Positions 48,430 to 58,356 are shown, counted from the stretch's first letter. The stretch: DNA of 64,000 nt from Neotabrizicola shimadae (GCF_019623905.1 NZ_CP069370.1:3168001-3232000), one strand, 5' to 3'. A program made the numbers and translations. Notes: a model not told the origin generated them from the letters alone.

Positions 48430-48595
48430 CGCCGCGCTCAGGCGGCCCCCTGTTCCACACACGGTCCGAGATTGACCGAACAGGCTTAACAAGCCGTGGC
48501 GGCGTGGAAGGCGAATGGTGAAAATGCAGTGCTTCACGCCGCATTAAGGGACGGACGGCAAGACGGTGAAAACCGCGGGAGCCTGTGCCGTGAAC

Positions 48596-49861
48596 ATGAC
48601 TTTGACAAGACCGCTGTCCCTGGCGCTGGACATGCCCGCGCAGGGCCTGACGGTGCTGGTGGCCGACGACAGCCGCGCGCAGCGGATGGTGCTGGCGATG
48701 TCGTTGGGCCGGTGGGGTTTTCACGTGGTCGAGGCGGCGTCGGGCAGCGAAGCGATGGAGCTGTGCCGCCGCACGGCCTTTGACATCGTGATCAGCGACT
48801 GGGTGATGCCGGGGCTGACGGGGCCGGAATTCTGCCGTGCCTTCCGTGGCCTGCCACGGGATGGCTATGGCTACTTCATCCTGCTGACGTCGAAATCAGA
48901 GAAGGCAGAGATCGCCGTGGGGCTGGATGCCGGGGCGGATGATTTCCTGACCAAGCCGGTCAGCGCCGACGAATTGCGCGCGCGGCTGCGGTCGGCGACG
49001 CGGATCATCGGGATGCAGCGCGAACTGGTGGAAAAGAACCGGCTGGTGGTGGACACGCTGACCGAGTTGCAGGTGGTGCACGAATCGCTGAACCGCGACC
49101 TGATCGAGGCGAAGAAGCTGCAGCAAGCGCTGGTGCGGGACCGATACTGCTCGTTTCCGGGCGGGGCGGCGTCCTTGCTGATGCGGCCGTCGGGCCATGT
49201 GGGTGGCGATCTGGTCGGCTGGTTCGAGATCCGCCCCAAGCTGGTTGCGATCTACAGCATCGACGTTTCGGGGCATGGCATCGCCTCGGCCATGCTGAGC
49301 GCGCAGCTGGCCGGGATGCTTTCAGGCCATGCCCCTGGCCAGAAGGGTGCACTGAGCCGGTTGGGGACCGGGCATTACACGTCGTGGCCGCCGGAGATTC
49401 TGGCGGGCCGGCTGAACCGGATCATGCTGGAGGAGATGCGGGTCGATCTGTACTTCACCATGGCCTATGCCGAGGTGGACCTGAAGACCGGCGATGTACA
49501 GCTGGTGCAGGCGGGCCATCCGCACCCGGTGATCCTGCGAACGGATGGAACGGTCGAGGCCCTGGGTGAGGGCGGCTTGCCCATCGGGCTGTTGCCGGAG
49601 GTGATCTATACGCGGGTGCAGGCGCGGCTTTCGCCGGGGGACCGCCTGATTCTCGCTTCGGACGGGCTGACTGAATATCCCTTCCCTGGCGGAGCCGAAC
49701 TGGGGACCGAAGGGCTGACGACATTGATCCGCCAATCGGCGCACCTGCCGAGCCCTGCCCTGCTGGAGGCGCTGGTCTGGGACCTGTTCAGCCTGACCGG
49801 GGCCGACACGCCAGCCGACGACATTTCCGCCGCGATCCTGGATTTTGCCGGACTGCCCTGA
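48596..49861 (+). CDS. Response regulator with PP2C/SpoIIE-type phosphatase output
   Basis: A 421-residue protein. The receiver domain (residues about 18-135) has acidic pair Asp24-Asp25, phospho-acceptor Asp68 in VISDWVMPG and Lys in FLTKPVS. A short coiled linker follows (about 140-180), then an RsbU/SpoIIE phosphatase domain with metal-binding GGDLVGWFEI, IDVSGHGIASAM, LVQAGHPHPVI and DGLTEYPFPGG. Such proteins dephosphorylate anti-sigma factor antagonists in partner-switching systems. No STAS or anti-sigma gene is adjacent. Start ATG 48596 is preferred to GTG 48566. Confidence 0.9.
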   Translation: MTLTRPLSLALDMPAQGLTVLVADDSRAQRMVLAMSLGRWGFHVVEAASGSEAMELCRRTAFDIVISDWVMPGLTGPEFCRAFRGLPRDGYGYFILLTSKSEKAEIAVGLDAGADDFLTKPVSADELRARLRSATRIIGMQRELVEKNRLVVDTLTELQVVHESLNRDLIEAKKLQQALVRDRYCSFPGGAASLLMRPSGHVGGDLVGWFEIRPKLVAIYSIDVSGHGIASAMLSAQLAGMLSGHAPGQKGALSRLGTGHYTSWPPEILAGRLNRIMLEEMRVDLYFTMAYAEVDLKTGDVQLVQAGHPHPVILRTDGTVEALGEGGLPIGLLPEVIYTRVQARLSPGDRLILASDGLTEYPFPGGAELGTEGLTTLIRQSAHLPSPALLEALVWDLFSLTGADTPADDISAAILDFAGLP

Positions 49862-49878
49862 CGTTCGTGCCGGGTGGA

Positions 49879-50316
49879 TCAGGTCAGCGCACGGGCAAGC
49901 ATGGCGCGGTCGCCAGAGTTTGTCAGCTGCACCAGAGCCTCGGCGGCGGACATCCACACCGCCTCGTGTCCGGCCTCGGTGGGCGGGCCGAGCCGCAGGA
50001 CGGGGCGGGCGAGGTAGATGGTGCAGAGTTTTTCGGCCCAGAGGTCATATTCGGGCATGTAGGTGAAGCGCCGGAAGGCGCCGAGCCGGCGGGTGATGTC
50101 GATCTTCCAGCCGGTTTCCTCGAAGACCTCGCGGTGCAGGGCGGCGATGGGCTGTTCGCCCCGGTCGATGCCGCCGCCGGGCAGCTGGAATTCGGGGATC
50201 GGGGCTTCCTGGAAGGTCGTCAGCACCGCATCGCCATCCAGAAGCACCGCATAGACGCCGGGGCGCCGCCGGTAGCGTTGTCCTGCCTTCACCGTCTCGC
50301 CGAACCGCCGGATCAT
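49879..50316 (-). CDS. NUDIX hydrolase
   Basis: A 145-residue NUDIX protein. The Nudix box is complete as GGGIDRGEQPIAALHREVFEE then TGW. Substrate is not evident; the short length and conserved YRRRPGVYAVL start resemble MutT/Ap4A-type hydrolases. It is convergent with the phosphatase gene (17-base gap) and divergent from hslO. Confidence 0.88.
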   Translation of the reverse strand: MIRRFGETVKAGQRYRRRPGVYAVLLDGDAVLTTFQEAPIPEFQLPGGGIDRGEQPIAALHREVFEETGWKIDITRRLGAFRRFTYMPEYDLWAEKLCTIYLARPVLRLGPPTEAGHEAVWMSAAEALVQLTNSGDRAMLARALT

Positions 50317-50391
50317 TCTCTGCCCTTGGTGCCGAGGTTGCCGTACCTATATAGGCGCGGTATGCCAGTACTGGCTTCCCAAGGAAACCCC

Positions 50392-51405
50392 ATGACCATT
50401 GGACCCCAAATCGCCTGGGACGATACCGTCCTGCCCTTTCAGCTTGACCGTTCGGACATCCGCGGCCGGGTTGCGCGGCTGGATGGCGTGCTTGACCAGG
50501 TTCTGAAACAACATGCCTATCCCGCGCCCATCGAGGCGCTGGTCGCCGAAGCGGCTCTGCTGACGGCGCTTATGGGGCAGGCCATCAAGCTGCGCTGGAA
50601 GCTGAGCATCCAGATTCGCGGCAAGGGCCCGGCGCGGCTGATCGCGACCGACTATTATGGCCCGACCGAGGATGGCGCCCCGGCGCGCATCCGCGCCTAC
50701 GCCAGTTTCGACGAAGAGCGGCTGGACCCTTCGGCCGACCCGTTCAGCCTGATCGGCGAGGGCTATTTCGCCGTGATGCTGGACCAGGGCGAGGGGATGC
50801 TGCCGTACCAGGGCTTCACCCCGATTGCCGGCGGGTCGTTGTCGGCCTGTGCCGAAACCTATTTCGCGCAGTCCGAACAGCTGCCCACCCGTTTTGCCGT
50901 GACCTTCGGCAAGAGCCTGGAACCCAGCCGCACCGAACACTGGCGCGCGGGAGGCGTGATGCTGCAGCACATGCCGCAAGTGGGTATGGGCGTCGCAGCC
51001 GAAGGCGGTTCCGGAGAGGGTGGGCTTCTGACCCATTCCGACATCCTGTCGGGCGATCCGGCCGAGAACTGGAACCGCGCCTCGATCCTGCTGGACACGG
51101 TGGAGGAACTGGAGCTCATCGGCCCTTCGGTCACGCCGACGGATCTGCTCGTTCGGCTGTTCCATGAGGAAGAGCCGCGGGTGTTCGACGCCCAGCCGGT
51201 GCGGTTTGGCTGTTCCTGCTCGGCCGACAAGGTGCGTCAGACGATGTCGATCTATTCGCAGAAGGACATCGCCAAGATGACCACCGACGAAGGGATCGTC
51301 ACGGCAGACTGCCAGTTCTGCGGCGCGCATTACGAGCTGGATCCGAAGTCGCTTGGCTTCGAAGGGACGGACGCGCTGGCCGCTGCGGCGAAGCATGACG
51401 CCTGA
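50392..51405 (+). CDS. hslO: Hsp33 redox-regulated chaperone
   Basis: A 337-residue Hsp33, start at ATG 50392 with aagga upstream. The C-terminal zinc-binding redox switch has cysteines in FGCSCSADKV and CQFCGAHY, which form disulfides under oxidative stress. Mid-protein GEGMLPYQGFTPIAGGSL and YFAQSEQLPTRF are Hsp33 landmarks. It is the first of the hslO-nudL-cca run; its last codons overlap the nudL start. Confidence 0.94.
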   Translation: MTIGPQIAWDDTVLPFQLDRSDIRGRVARLDGVLDQVLKQHAYPAPIEALVAEAALLTALMGQAIKLRWKLSIQIRGKGPARLIATDYYGPTEDGAPARIRAYASFDEERLDPSADPFSLIGEGYFAVMLDQGEGMLPYQGFTPIAGGSLSACAETYFAQSEQLPTRFAVTFGKSLEPSRTEHWRAGGVMLQHMPQVGMGVAAEGGSGEGGLLTHSDILSGDPAENWNRASILLDTVEELELIGPSVTPTDLLVRLFHEEEPRVFDAQPVRFGCSCSADKVRQTMSIYSQKDIAKMTTDEGIVTADCQFCGAHYELDPKSLGFEGTDALAAAAKHDA

Positions 51406-51991
51406 AGAAGTGGCCCTGCGCCGCGCGCTGGCGCGCCCGGCGCGGCCATCTTCCGACTATGACCTGAACCCGGATCTTGCCCTGCCGCCGGGCCGCAAGC
51501 TGCGGCCCGCTGCCGTTCTGGTGGCCGTGCGCCTGGATGGGCCTGGGGCGCGGGTGATCCTGACCAAGCGGTCCTCGCATCTGAAGCACCATCCGGGGCA
51601 GGTGGCCTTTCCCGGCGGCAAGATCGATGCGGGCGATGCAGGGCCGGAGGATGCCGCCCTGCGGGAGGCGCGAGAGGAAGTGGACCTGCCGCCATCGGCG
51701 GTGGAGATCCTCGGTCGTCTGCCGGCACACGAGACGGTGACAGGGTTTTCGGTCACGCCCGTGCTGGGATTGATCCGGAAGGCGCATGACCTGATTCCGC
51801 AAGAGGACGAGGTGGCAGAGGTGTTCGAGGTGCCTCTGTCCCATCTGACCGATCCGGCGCGGTTCCGCATCGAGCGGCGGCGCTGGCAGGGGGTTTGGCG
51901 GTCCTACTATGCCGTTCCATGGGGGCCCTACTACATCTGGGGCGCGACTGCCCGCATCCTGCGCGGCCTGGCCGACCGGGTGGCGGCATGA
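51395..51991 (+). CDS. nudL: CoA pyrophosphatase (NUDIX, NudL-like)
   Basis: A 198-residue NUDIX enzyme of the CoA diphosphatase group. The UPF0035 signature TKRSSHLKHHPGQVAFPGGK precedes the Nudix box GKIDAGDAGPEDAALREAREE. It cleaves CoA and related thioesters to phosphopantetheine and 3',5'-ADP. The start overlaps hslO by 11 bases and its stop overlaps the cca start, so the three are co-translated. Confidence 0.9.
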   Translation: MTPEEVALRRALARPARPSSDYDLNPDLALPPGRKLRPAAVLVAVRLDGPGARVILTKRSSHLKHHPGQVAFPGGKIDAGDAGPEDAALREAREEVDLPPSAVEILGRLPAHETVTGFSVTPVLGLIRKAHDLIPQEDEVAEVFEVPLSHLTDPARFRIERRRWQGVWRSYYAVPWGPYYIWGATARILRGLADRVAA

Positions 51992-53130
51992 GGCTGTCCG
52001 GCGACTGGCTGACGCATCCCGGCACGGTGGCAGTGATGCAGGCGCTGGAGGGGGCGGGCGGGCGGGCGCTGTTCGTCGGGGGCTGCGTACGTGATGCGGT
52101 GCTGGACCGGCGTGTGGGCGACATCGACATTGCGACCGACCTGACACCCGAGCGCGTGGTGGAGGCGGTCCGGGCAGCGGGCCTGAAAGCCGTACCCACG
52201 GGGATCGACCATGGCACCGTGACGGTGATCGCGGCGCATAAGCCGCATGAGGTGACGACTTTCCGGCGCGACGTTGAGACCTTTGGCCGCCATGCGGTGG
52301 TGGCCTTTTCGACCGAGGTGGCAGATGACGCGGCGCGACGCGACTTCACGATGAACGCGCTGTACGCGGACGCGGCCGGTGCGGTGATCGACCCGCTTGG
52401 ATCGGGCCTTCGGGATGCCCTGGCGCGGCATGTGCGGTTCATCGGTGATCCCGAGGACCGCATTCGCGAGGATTACCTGCGCATCCTGCGGTTCTTCCGG
52501 TTTTCGGCGGTGGTGGGCGACCCGGAGCTTGGGCTTGACGCCGAGGGGCTGGCCGCCTGCGCGGCGCTGGCCGAGGGGCTTGGTCAACTTTCGCGCGAGA
52601 GGATCGGGGCCGAAATGCGCAAGCTGCTGGCGGCCAGCGACCCGGCGCCGGCGCTGGCCGCGATGGCGCAGGCGGGTGTTCTGGCGCGGGTGCTGCCGGG
52701 CGCAGAGACCGGGGCGCTGGCGCCTTTGGTGCATCTGGAGGGCGGGCACCGCCAGGACTGGTTGCGGCGGCTGGCGGTTCTTGGGGGAGAAGATGCCGAG
52801 GGCCGGTTGCGGCTTTCGCGGGCTGAGGCGCGTGATCTGGATGCCCTGCGCCGGGCCATCGGCAGCACCGAATCGGCGGCCGTGCTGGGTTGGTGCCTGG
52901 GAGCGGAGCGGGGCGCGGATGCCGTGCTGGCGCGGGCGGCCGTGATGGGCACGCCGGTCGGGCTGGATGCGCTGGACGAGGTTGCGCGCGGGGCGGCGGC
53001 ACGGTTCCCGATCACGGCGGCGGACCTTGCGCCCTTGACCGGAAAGGACCTGGGAGCCCGGTTGAAGGCATTGGAGGCACGCTGGCTGGCGGGTGGCCTT
53101 TGCGCGGGCAAGGACGAGTTGTTGCGGTAA
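51988..53130 (+). CDS. cca: CCA tRNA nucleotidyltransferase / poly(A) polymerase family
   Basis: A 380-residue class II nucleotidyltransferase. FVGGCVRDAVLDR and the catalytic DIDIATD pair are in the head domain; RRDFTMNALYAD, IREDYLRILRFFRF and a C-terminal helical body follow. It adds or repairs the 3' CCA end of tRNAs. The class includes poly(A) polymerases, but this context in Rhodobacterales is usually cca. Confidence 0.93.
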   Translation: MRLSGDWLTHPGTVAVMQALEGAGGRALFVGGCVRDAVLDRRVGDIDIATDLTPERVVEAVRAAGLKAVPTGIDHGTVTVIAAHKPHEVTTFRRDVETFGRHAVVAFSTEVADDAARRDFTMNALYADAAGAVIDPLGSGLRDALARHVRFIGDPEDRIREDYLRILRFFRFSAVVGDPELGLDAEGLAACAALAEGLGQLSRERIGAEMRKLLAASDPAPALAAMAQAGVLARVLPGAETGALAPLVHLEGGHRQDWLRRLAVLGGEDAEGRLRLSRAEARDLDALRRAIGSTESAAVLGWCLGAERGADAVLARAAVMGTPVGLDALDEVARGAAARFPITAADLAPLTGKDLGARLKALEARWLAGGLCAGKDELLR

Positions 53131-53325
53131 GGTGCCAGTGACGTGCAGGTTTCGGCGTGACAAGCGCCACGGGCTGCGTTAAACGACGGCATCCCGAGCA
53201 TGGAGTGTGCGGCATGGAGAATGGGTTGATCCGACACCTGATCTGACAGGTCCGATCCCCATTCGGGTGGCCTGGTCAGCGCCACCAAAGAAGTCCATGT
53301 TCGTTGCCTTCCGGGAGCCCCCGAA

Positions 53326-55173
53326 ATGTTTTCTTTCTTCGAAACCCTTGTCGATCCCTATGGCCCCTATGAGCGGACCGATGCGCCGCCGCGGCGGCTG
53401 TGGCCCTATCTGCGCGACTTCGTGCGGCCATTCCGGCCTGTTTTTGCCGTCACGGGGGTGTTCTCTGTCCTGACCGCCTTCACCGAGGTGGCGCTGATCT
53501 GGTACGTGGGCCGGCTGGTCGATGATCTGGCCAACCTTGGGCCGGCAGAGTTCTGGGCGGAAAAGGGCACCGAGGTCATCGTCGTGGCCCTGTTGATCCT
53601 GCTGGTGCGGCCGCTGATCCAGGTGACCAACGTCGCGCTGCTGCACAACACCATCATCCCGAACTTTTCGACCATGATCCGCTGGCGGAGCCATGCCCAT
53701 GTGCTGCGCCAGCCGGTCGGTTGGTTTGAAAGCGATTTCGCGGGCCGGATCGCCAACCGGATCATGCAGACCCCGCCGGCCGCTGCGGATGCGGTGTTCC
53801 AGATCTTCGATGCGATGGCCTTCGCCTCGGTCACCGTTGTCGGGGCCGGGATCATGCTGGCAGATGCCGACACTCGGCTCGTGCTGCCGCTGATCGTTTG
53901 GTTCGCGCTGTACATGGCGCTGGTGCGGTGGACGGTGAATCGGGCGGGGCCTGCGGCTCAGGCGGCTTCGGATGCACGGTCGATGGTCACGGGGCGGGTG
54001 GTAGACGCCTATACCAACATCCATTCGGTGAAGCTCTTCGCCCACCAGGCGGAAGAGCTGGACTATGCCAAGGAGGCGATCGAGAAGGCCCGCTCCACCC
54101 AGATGACCGAAATGCGGATCATCACCGCCATGGACCTGGGGCTGAACCTGCTGAACGCCGCGCTGATCGTGTCGGTCACGGGATGGGCGCTGTATCTTTG
54201 GGGCGTGGGGGCGGCCAGCATCGGCACCGTGGCGGCGGCTTCGGCGCTGGTGCTGCGGCTGAACAACATGACCTATTGGATCATGTGGGCCTTCACGTCG
54301 CTGGTGCAGCAACTGGGCGTGGTGCAGGAAGGGATGGAAACCATCACCCAACCCATCGGCCTGGTGGACAGGCCCGGCGCCAAACCGCTGACTTTGTCTT
54401 CGGGCAAGGTCGAGATCGACCATGTGTCGCACCATTACGGACGGGGCTTCGGCGGGCTGGATTCGGTGTCGCTGACCATCCGGCCGGGCGAGCGCATCGG
54501 CATTGTCGGACGGTCGGGGGCGGGCAAGTCCACGCTGGTGAAGCTGCTTCTTCGGTTCTACGACACCGAGGGCGGGGCGATCCGCATCGACGGGCAGGAC
54601 ATATCCGGAGTGACGCAGGAAAGCCTGCGCCGGGCCATCGGCATGGTGCAGCAGGATTCGTCTTTGCTGCACAGGTCGGTGCGGGAGAACATCCTGTACG
54701 GCCGACCCGGAGCGACCGAGGCCGAGATGATTGCCGCCGCTAAGCGGGCCGACGCGCATGACTTCATCCTGACCCTGCAGGACCCGCAGGGCCGGACGGG
54801 GTATGACGCGCAGGTGGGCGAGCGGGGCGTGAAGCTTTCGGGCGGCCAGCGGCAGCGCGTGGCGCTGGCGCGGGTGATCCTGAAGGACGCGCCGATCCTG
54901 ATCCTGGACGAGGCGACAAGTGCGCTGGACAGCGAGGCGGAAGCGGCGATCCAGGAGGCGCTGTTCGGCGTGATGGAGGGCAAGACCGTGATCGCCATCG
55001 CGCACCGGCTGTCGACCATAGCGGCGATGGACCGGATCGTCGTTCTGGAGAACGGGCATGTCGCCGAGGAAGGCTCTCATGCCGAACTTCTGAACAGGGG
55101 CGGGCTTTACGCCCGGTTCTGGGCGCGGCAGTCTGGCGGCTTCATCGGGCTGGATGACGAGGCGGCCGAATGA
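53326..55173 (+). CDS. ABC exporter half-transporter (ATP-binding/permease)
   Basis: A 615-residue half-transporter. Six transmembrane helices occupy residues about 40-330; the nucleotide-binding domain has [23 protein letters not shown] and ILILDEATSALDSEAE with catalytic Glu. The signatures are intact, so both ATP sites of a heterodimer could be active. It overlaps a paralogous gene by 4 bases, which argues for an obligate heterodimer. Exported substrate unknown (lipid- or drug-exporter-like). The 195 bases upstream show only a short hairpin (acctg/caggt, 53236-53251). Confidence 0.92.
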   Translation: MFSFFETLVDPYGPYERTDAPPRRLWPYLRDFVRPFRPVFAVTGVFSVLTAFTEVALIWYVGRLVDDLANLGPAEFWAEKGTEVIVVALLILLVRPLIQVTNVALLHNTIIPNFSTMIRWRSHAHVLRQPVGWFESDFAGRIANRIMQTPPAAADAVFQIFDAMAFASVTVVGAGIMLADADTRLVLPLIVWFALYMALVRWTVNRAGPAAQAASDARSMVTGRVVDAYTNIHSVKLFAHQAEELDYAKEAIEKARSTQMTEMRIITAMDLGLNLLNAALIVSVTGWALYLWGVGAASIGTVAAASALVLRLNNMTYWIMWAFTSLVQQLGVVQEGMETITQPIGLVDRPGAKPLTLSSGKVEIDHVSHHYGRGFGGLDSVSLTIRPGERIGIVGRSGAGKSTLVKLLLRFYDTEGGAIRIDGQDISGVTQESLRRAIGMVQQDSSLLHRSVRENILYGRPGATEAEMIAAAKRADAHDFILTLQDPQGRTGYDAQVGERGVKLSGGQRQRVALARVILKDAPILILDEATSALDSEAEAAIQEALFGVMEGKTVIAIAHRLSTIAAMDRIVVLENGHVAEEGSHAELLNRGGLYARFWARQSGGFIGLDDEAAE

Positions 55174-57029
55174 CCGTGCGTGCCCGCCTGGGCGACCTGA
55201 TCGACGCGTTCCGGCCGGCGGACGGCCCGCCGCCCCAGACCCTGGGCGCGTTCTTCAAGTGGTGCCTTCAGGGATCCTGGCCGATGCTGGTGGTGGCCGG
55301 GATCCTCTCTTCGGTGGCCGGGGCGACAGAGGTCGTGTCGGCCCTGATTCTGGGATGGGTCATCGATGCGACGGTGAACAGCGGGCCGTCGGACTTTTTC
55401 GGCGGCCATGTCGGGCTGATCGCGGGCTTCCTGGTGTTCTACCTGCTCGTGCGGCCTTTGGTCTTTGGCCTGACCTCGGCCTCAAACGCGATCATCGTCG
55501 GGCCGAACGTCATGCCGCTGGTGCTGAGCCGGCTGCACCGCTGGACCCTGGGCCAGGCGGTGACCTTCTTCGACAACGACTTCGCCGGGCGCATCTCGCA
55601 AAAACAGATGCAGGCGGCGCGGGCCGTGACCGACACGGCGACCGAAGTCATCAACACCGTCTGCTTCGCGCTGGCCTCGGTCATCGGCTCGGTGGTGTTC
55701 CTGCTGGCGATCGACATCTGGGTGGCGGTCGCACTGGCGGTGTGGCTGGTGGTCTATATCCTGCTGATCCGGTTCTTCATGCCGCGCGTGCGGGTGAACT
55801 CGGCGGCCCGCGCCTCATCGCGCGCGATGGTGTCGGGTCAGGTCGTGGACACCATCACCAACATCAAGACCGTGAAGCTGTTCGCCCACGCCGCGTTCGA
55901 GGACCGGGTGGCCATCGAGGCGATGGAGGTGTTCCGCGAGAAGTCGCTGGAATTCGGCGTGATCTCGACCTGGTTCCGCCTGTCGCTGATGACGCTGGCC
56001 GGCGTGCTGCCGGTGATCCTGATCGGTGGCGCCGTACTGTTGTGGGCCGCGGGCGAGACGACGGCGGGGGCCATCGCGGCCTCGGGCGCCATCGCCATGC
56101 GGATCGCGCAGATGTCGGGCTGGGTGAGCTTTACGCTGATGTCGATCTATACCAGCGTGGGAGAGGTCGAGGATGCAATGAAGACGCTGGCGCGGCCGCA
56201 TACCCTGGCCGATGCGCCGGATGCGCGGGAACTGCCGCCGGTGAAGGGCGAGGTCCGTTTCGACCACGCGAGCTTTGCCTACGGCCGCCAACGCGGAGGG
56301 GTGGCCGAGATCGACCTGACAATCCGTCCGGGCGAGAAGATCGGCATCGTCGGCGCCTCCGGGGCGGGCAAATCCTCGCTGGTGGCGCTGATGCTGCGGC
56401 TTTATGACACCGAAAGCGGCCGGGTGCTGATCGACGGGCAGGATGTGCGCGGCGTCACGCAGGAAAGCCTGCGCCGGCAGATCGGCATGGTCACGCAGGA
56501 AACGGCGATGTTCAACCGCTCGGCGCGGGACAATATCGCCTATGGAAACCCTGCGGCCAGTGAGGAGCAGATCATCGCCGCGGCGAAGGCCGCAGAGGCA
56601 CATGAGTTCATCGAGCACATGGTCGATCACCAGGGGCGCAAGGCCTATGACGCCTATCTGGGTGAGCGCGGGGTGAAACTTTCGGGAGGGCAACGGCAGC
56701 GCATCGCGTTGGCGCGGGCTTTCCTGAAAGATGCACCGATCCTTGTGCTGGACGAGGCGACCTCGGCGCTGGACAGCGAGGTCGAGGCAAGCATCCAGGC
56801 GGCTTTGCACCGCGTGATGCAGGGCAAGACGGTGCTGGCCATCGCGCACCGGCTGTCGACCATCGCCGAGATGGATCGCATTGTGGTGATGGACCAGGGC
56901 AGGATCGTGGAACAGGGCAGCCACGCACAGTTGCTGGCCAAGGGCGGGCTGTATGCGCGCTACTGGAACCGGCAGTCGGGCGGCTTCATCGGCGTGGACG
57001 ACGAGACCGAGCAGGACGCCGCAGAATGA
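55170..57029 (+). CDS. ABC exporter half-transporter, paralogous partner
   Basis: A 619-residue paralogue of the upstream half-transporter. Transmembrane helices span about 30-320, followed by GASGAGKSSL, LSGGQRQRIALAR and ILVLDEATSALDSEVE. Both proteins end with a similar tail (NRQSGGFIGVDDE here, RQSGGFIGLDDE there), showing recent duplication or co-evolution. It overlaps both neighbours by 4 bases (ATGA). The heterodimer's substrate cannot be inferred from the sequence. Confidence 0.92.
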   Translation: MTVRARLGDLIDAFRPADGPPPQTLGAFFKWCLQGSWPMLVVAGILSSVAGATEVVSALILGWVIDATVNSGPSDFFGGHVGLIAGFLVFYLLVRPLVFGLTSASNAIIVGPNVMPLVLSRLHRWTLGQAVTFFDNDFAGRISQKQMQAARAVTDTATEVINTVCFALASVIGSVVFLLAIDIWVAVALAVWLVVYILLIRFFMPRVRVNSAARASSRAMVSGQVVDTITNIKTVKLFAHAAFEDRVAIEAMEVFREKSLEFGVISTWFRLSLMTLAGVLPVILIGGAVLLWAAGETTAGAIAASGAIAMRIAQMSGWVSFTLMSIYTSVGEVEDAMKTLARPHTLADAPDARELPPVKGEVRFDHASFAYGRQRGGVAEIDLTIRPGEKIGIVGASGAGKSSLVALMLRLYDTESGRVLIDGQDVRGVTQESLRRQIGMVTQETAMFNRSARDNIAYGNPAASEEQIIAAAKAAEAHEFIEHMVDHQGRKAYDAYLGERGVKLSGGQRQRIALARAFLKDAPILVLDEATSALDSEVEASIQAALHRVMQGKTVLAIAHRLSTIAEMDRIVVMDQGRIVEQGSHAQLLAKGGLYARYWNRQSGGFIGVDDETEQDAAE

Positions 57030-58252
57030 CGCTTCGCCTGAGCATCGACCGCGTCGGCCATCTGGGCGACGGGGTTGCGATGGGGCCGGACGGTCCGGTC
57101 TTTGTGCCCCAGGTCCTGCCGGGCGAGGTGGTCGAAGGCGCGTTGCAGGGTGACCGGCTGACCGATGTTCGCATCGTCACTCCCTCGCCCGACCGGATCC
57201 GCCCCCCCTGCCCCCATGCGCGGACCTGCGGTGGTTGCCTGATGCAACATGCCTCCGACGCTTTCGTGGCCGACTGGAAGCAGGGCATCGTCCGCGGCGC
57301 GCTGGCCGGACAGGGACTGGAGGCCCCGCTGCGGCCCATCGTGACCTCGCCGCCCCGGTCGCGGCGACGGGCGACGTTGACGGGGCGCAAGACAAAGGGG
57401 GGCGCTCTGCTTGGGTTTCATGCGCGCGCCTCGGACCTTTTGGTGGCAGTGCCGAACTGCCAGCTTCTGCACCCCGACCTGGTCGCCGCATTTCCTGCAT
57501 TGGACGCAATGACTCGCCTTGGGGGATCGCGCAGCGCCGAGTTGGCGCTGACCGTGACACGGACCCTGGGTGGCCCGGATGTGGCCGTGACAGGAGGCAA
57601 GCCGGACGAGGACGGGCTGTCGCTGGACCTTGCGCGGTTGGCCGAGACGCATGGGCTTTCGCGTGTGACGTGGAATGGCGAGGTGGTTGCGATCCGTGCC
57701 CAACCGAACCAGCGATTCGGCCGTGCGCTGGTGACGCCGCCGCCGGGAGCTTTCCTGCAAGCCACGATCGAGGGCGAGGCGGGCCTGCTGGCAGCCGTGA
57801 CAGAGGCGGTGGGTGGGGCACGGCGTATCGTTGACCTGTTCGCCGGTTGCGGCACCTTTGCATTGCCACTGGCAGAACGTGCCGAGGTCCATGCCGTCGA
57901 GGGCGAGGCGGCCATGGTGCAGGCGATGGAGAAGGGCTGGCGCGGAGCCGAAGGGCTGAAGCGTCTTCAGGGAGAAACCCGCGACCTGTTCCGGCGCCCG
58001 CTGGAGCCGGACGAGTTCAAGGGGATCGAGGCGGTTGTGATCGACCCGCCCCGCGCGGGGGCCGAGGCGCAGGTGGCCCGTCTGGCGGAGAGCAAGGTGC
58101 CGGTTATGGCTTTTGTGTCGTGCAACCCCGTGACCTTTGCCCGCGACGCGAAGGTCCTGGTCGAGGCGGGCTGGCGGATCGACTGGGTTCAGGTTGTGGA
58201 TCAGTTCCGCTGGTCATCACATGTGGAACTTGTGGCGCGACTGTCGCGCTGA
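57026..58252 (+). CDS. Class I SAM-dependent RNA m5U methyltransferase (TrmA/RlmD-like)
   Basis: A 408-residue methyltransferase with an N-terminal TRAM-like domain (VGHLGDGVAMGPDGPVFVP). An iron-sulfur cluster motif follows (CPHARTCGGC with a later Cys near FVADWKQG and NCQLLHP). The SAM domain has DLFAGCGTFALPLA, the catalytic VSCNPVTFARD cysteine and VIDPPRAGAE. It methylates uridine C5 in rRNA or tRNA; which site cannot be told. It overlaps the ABC gene by 4 bases, with no functional link obvious. Confidence 0.9.
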   Translation: MTLRLSIDRVGHLGDGVAMGPDGPVFVPQVLPGEVVEGALQGDRLTDVRIVTPSPDRIRPPCPHARTCGGCLMQHASDAFVADWKQGIVRGALAGQGLEAPLRPIVTSPPRSRRRATLTGRKTKGGALLGFHARASDLLVAVPNCQLLHPDLVAAFPALDAMTRLGGSRSAELALTVTRTLGGPDVAVTGGKPDEDGLSLDLARLAETHGLSRVTWNGEVVAIRAQPNQRFGRALVTPPPGAFLQATIEGEAGLLAAVTEAVGGARRIVDLFAGCGTFALPLAERAEVHAVEGEAAMVQAMEKGWRGAEGLKRLQGETRDLFRRPLEPDEFKGIEAVVIDPPRAGAEAQVARLAESKVPVMAFVSCNPVTFARDAKVLVEAGWRIDWVQVVDQFRWSSHVELVARLSR

Positions 58253-58356
58253 AGCGGCTCACGTCTGTGTGATGCCGTGCCCTGCTGGCGGAAACGGGCC
58301 TTTTCCTTTAGGCCATTCTGCAAAACAAAGAGCAGACTGATCAGGCACGACGCATC

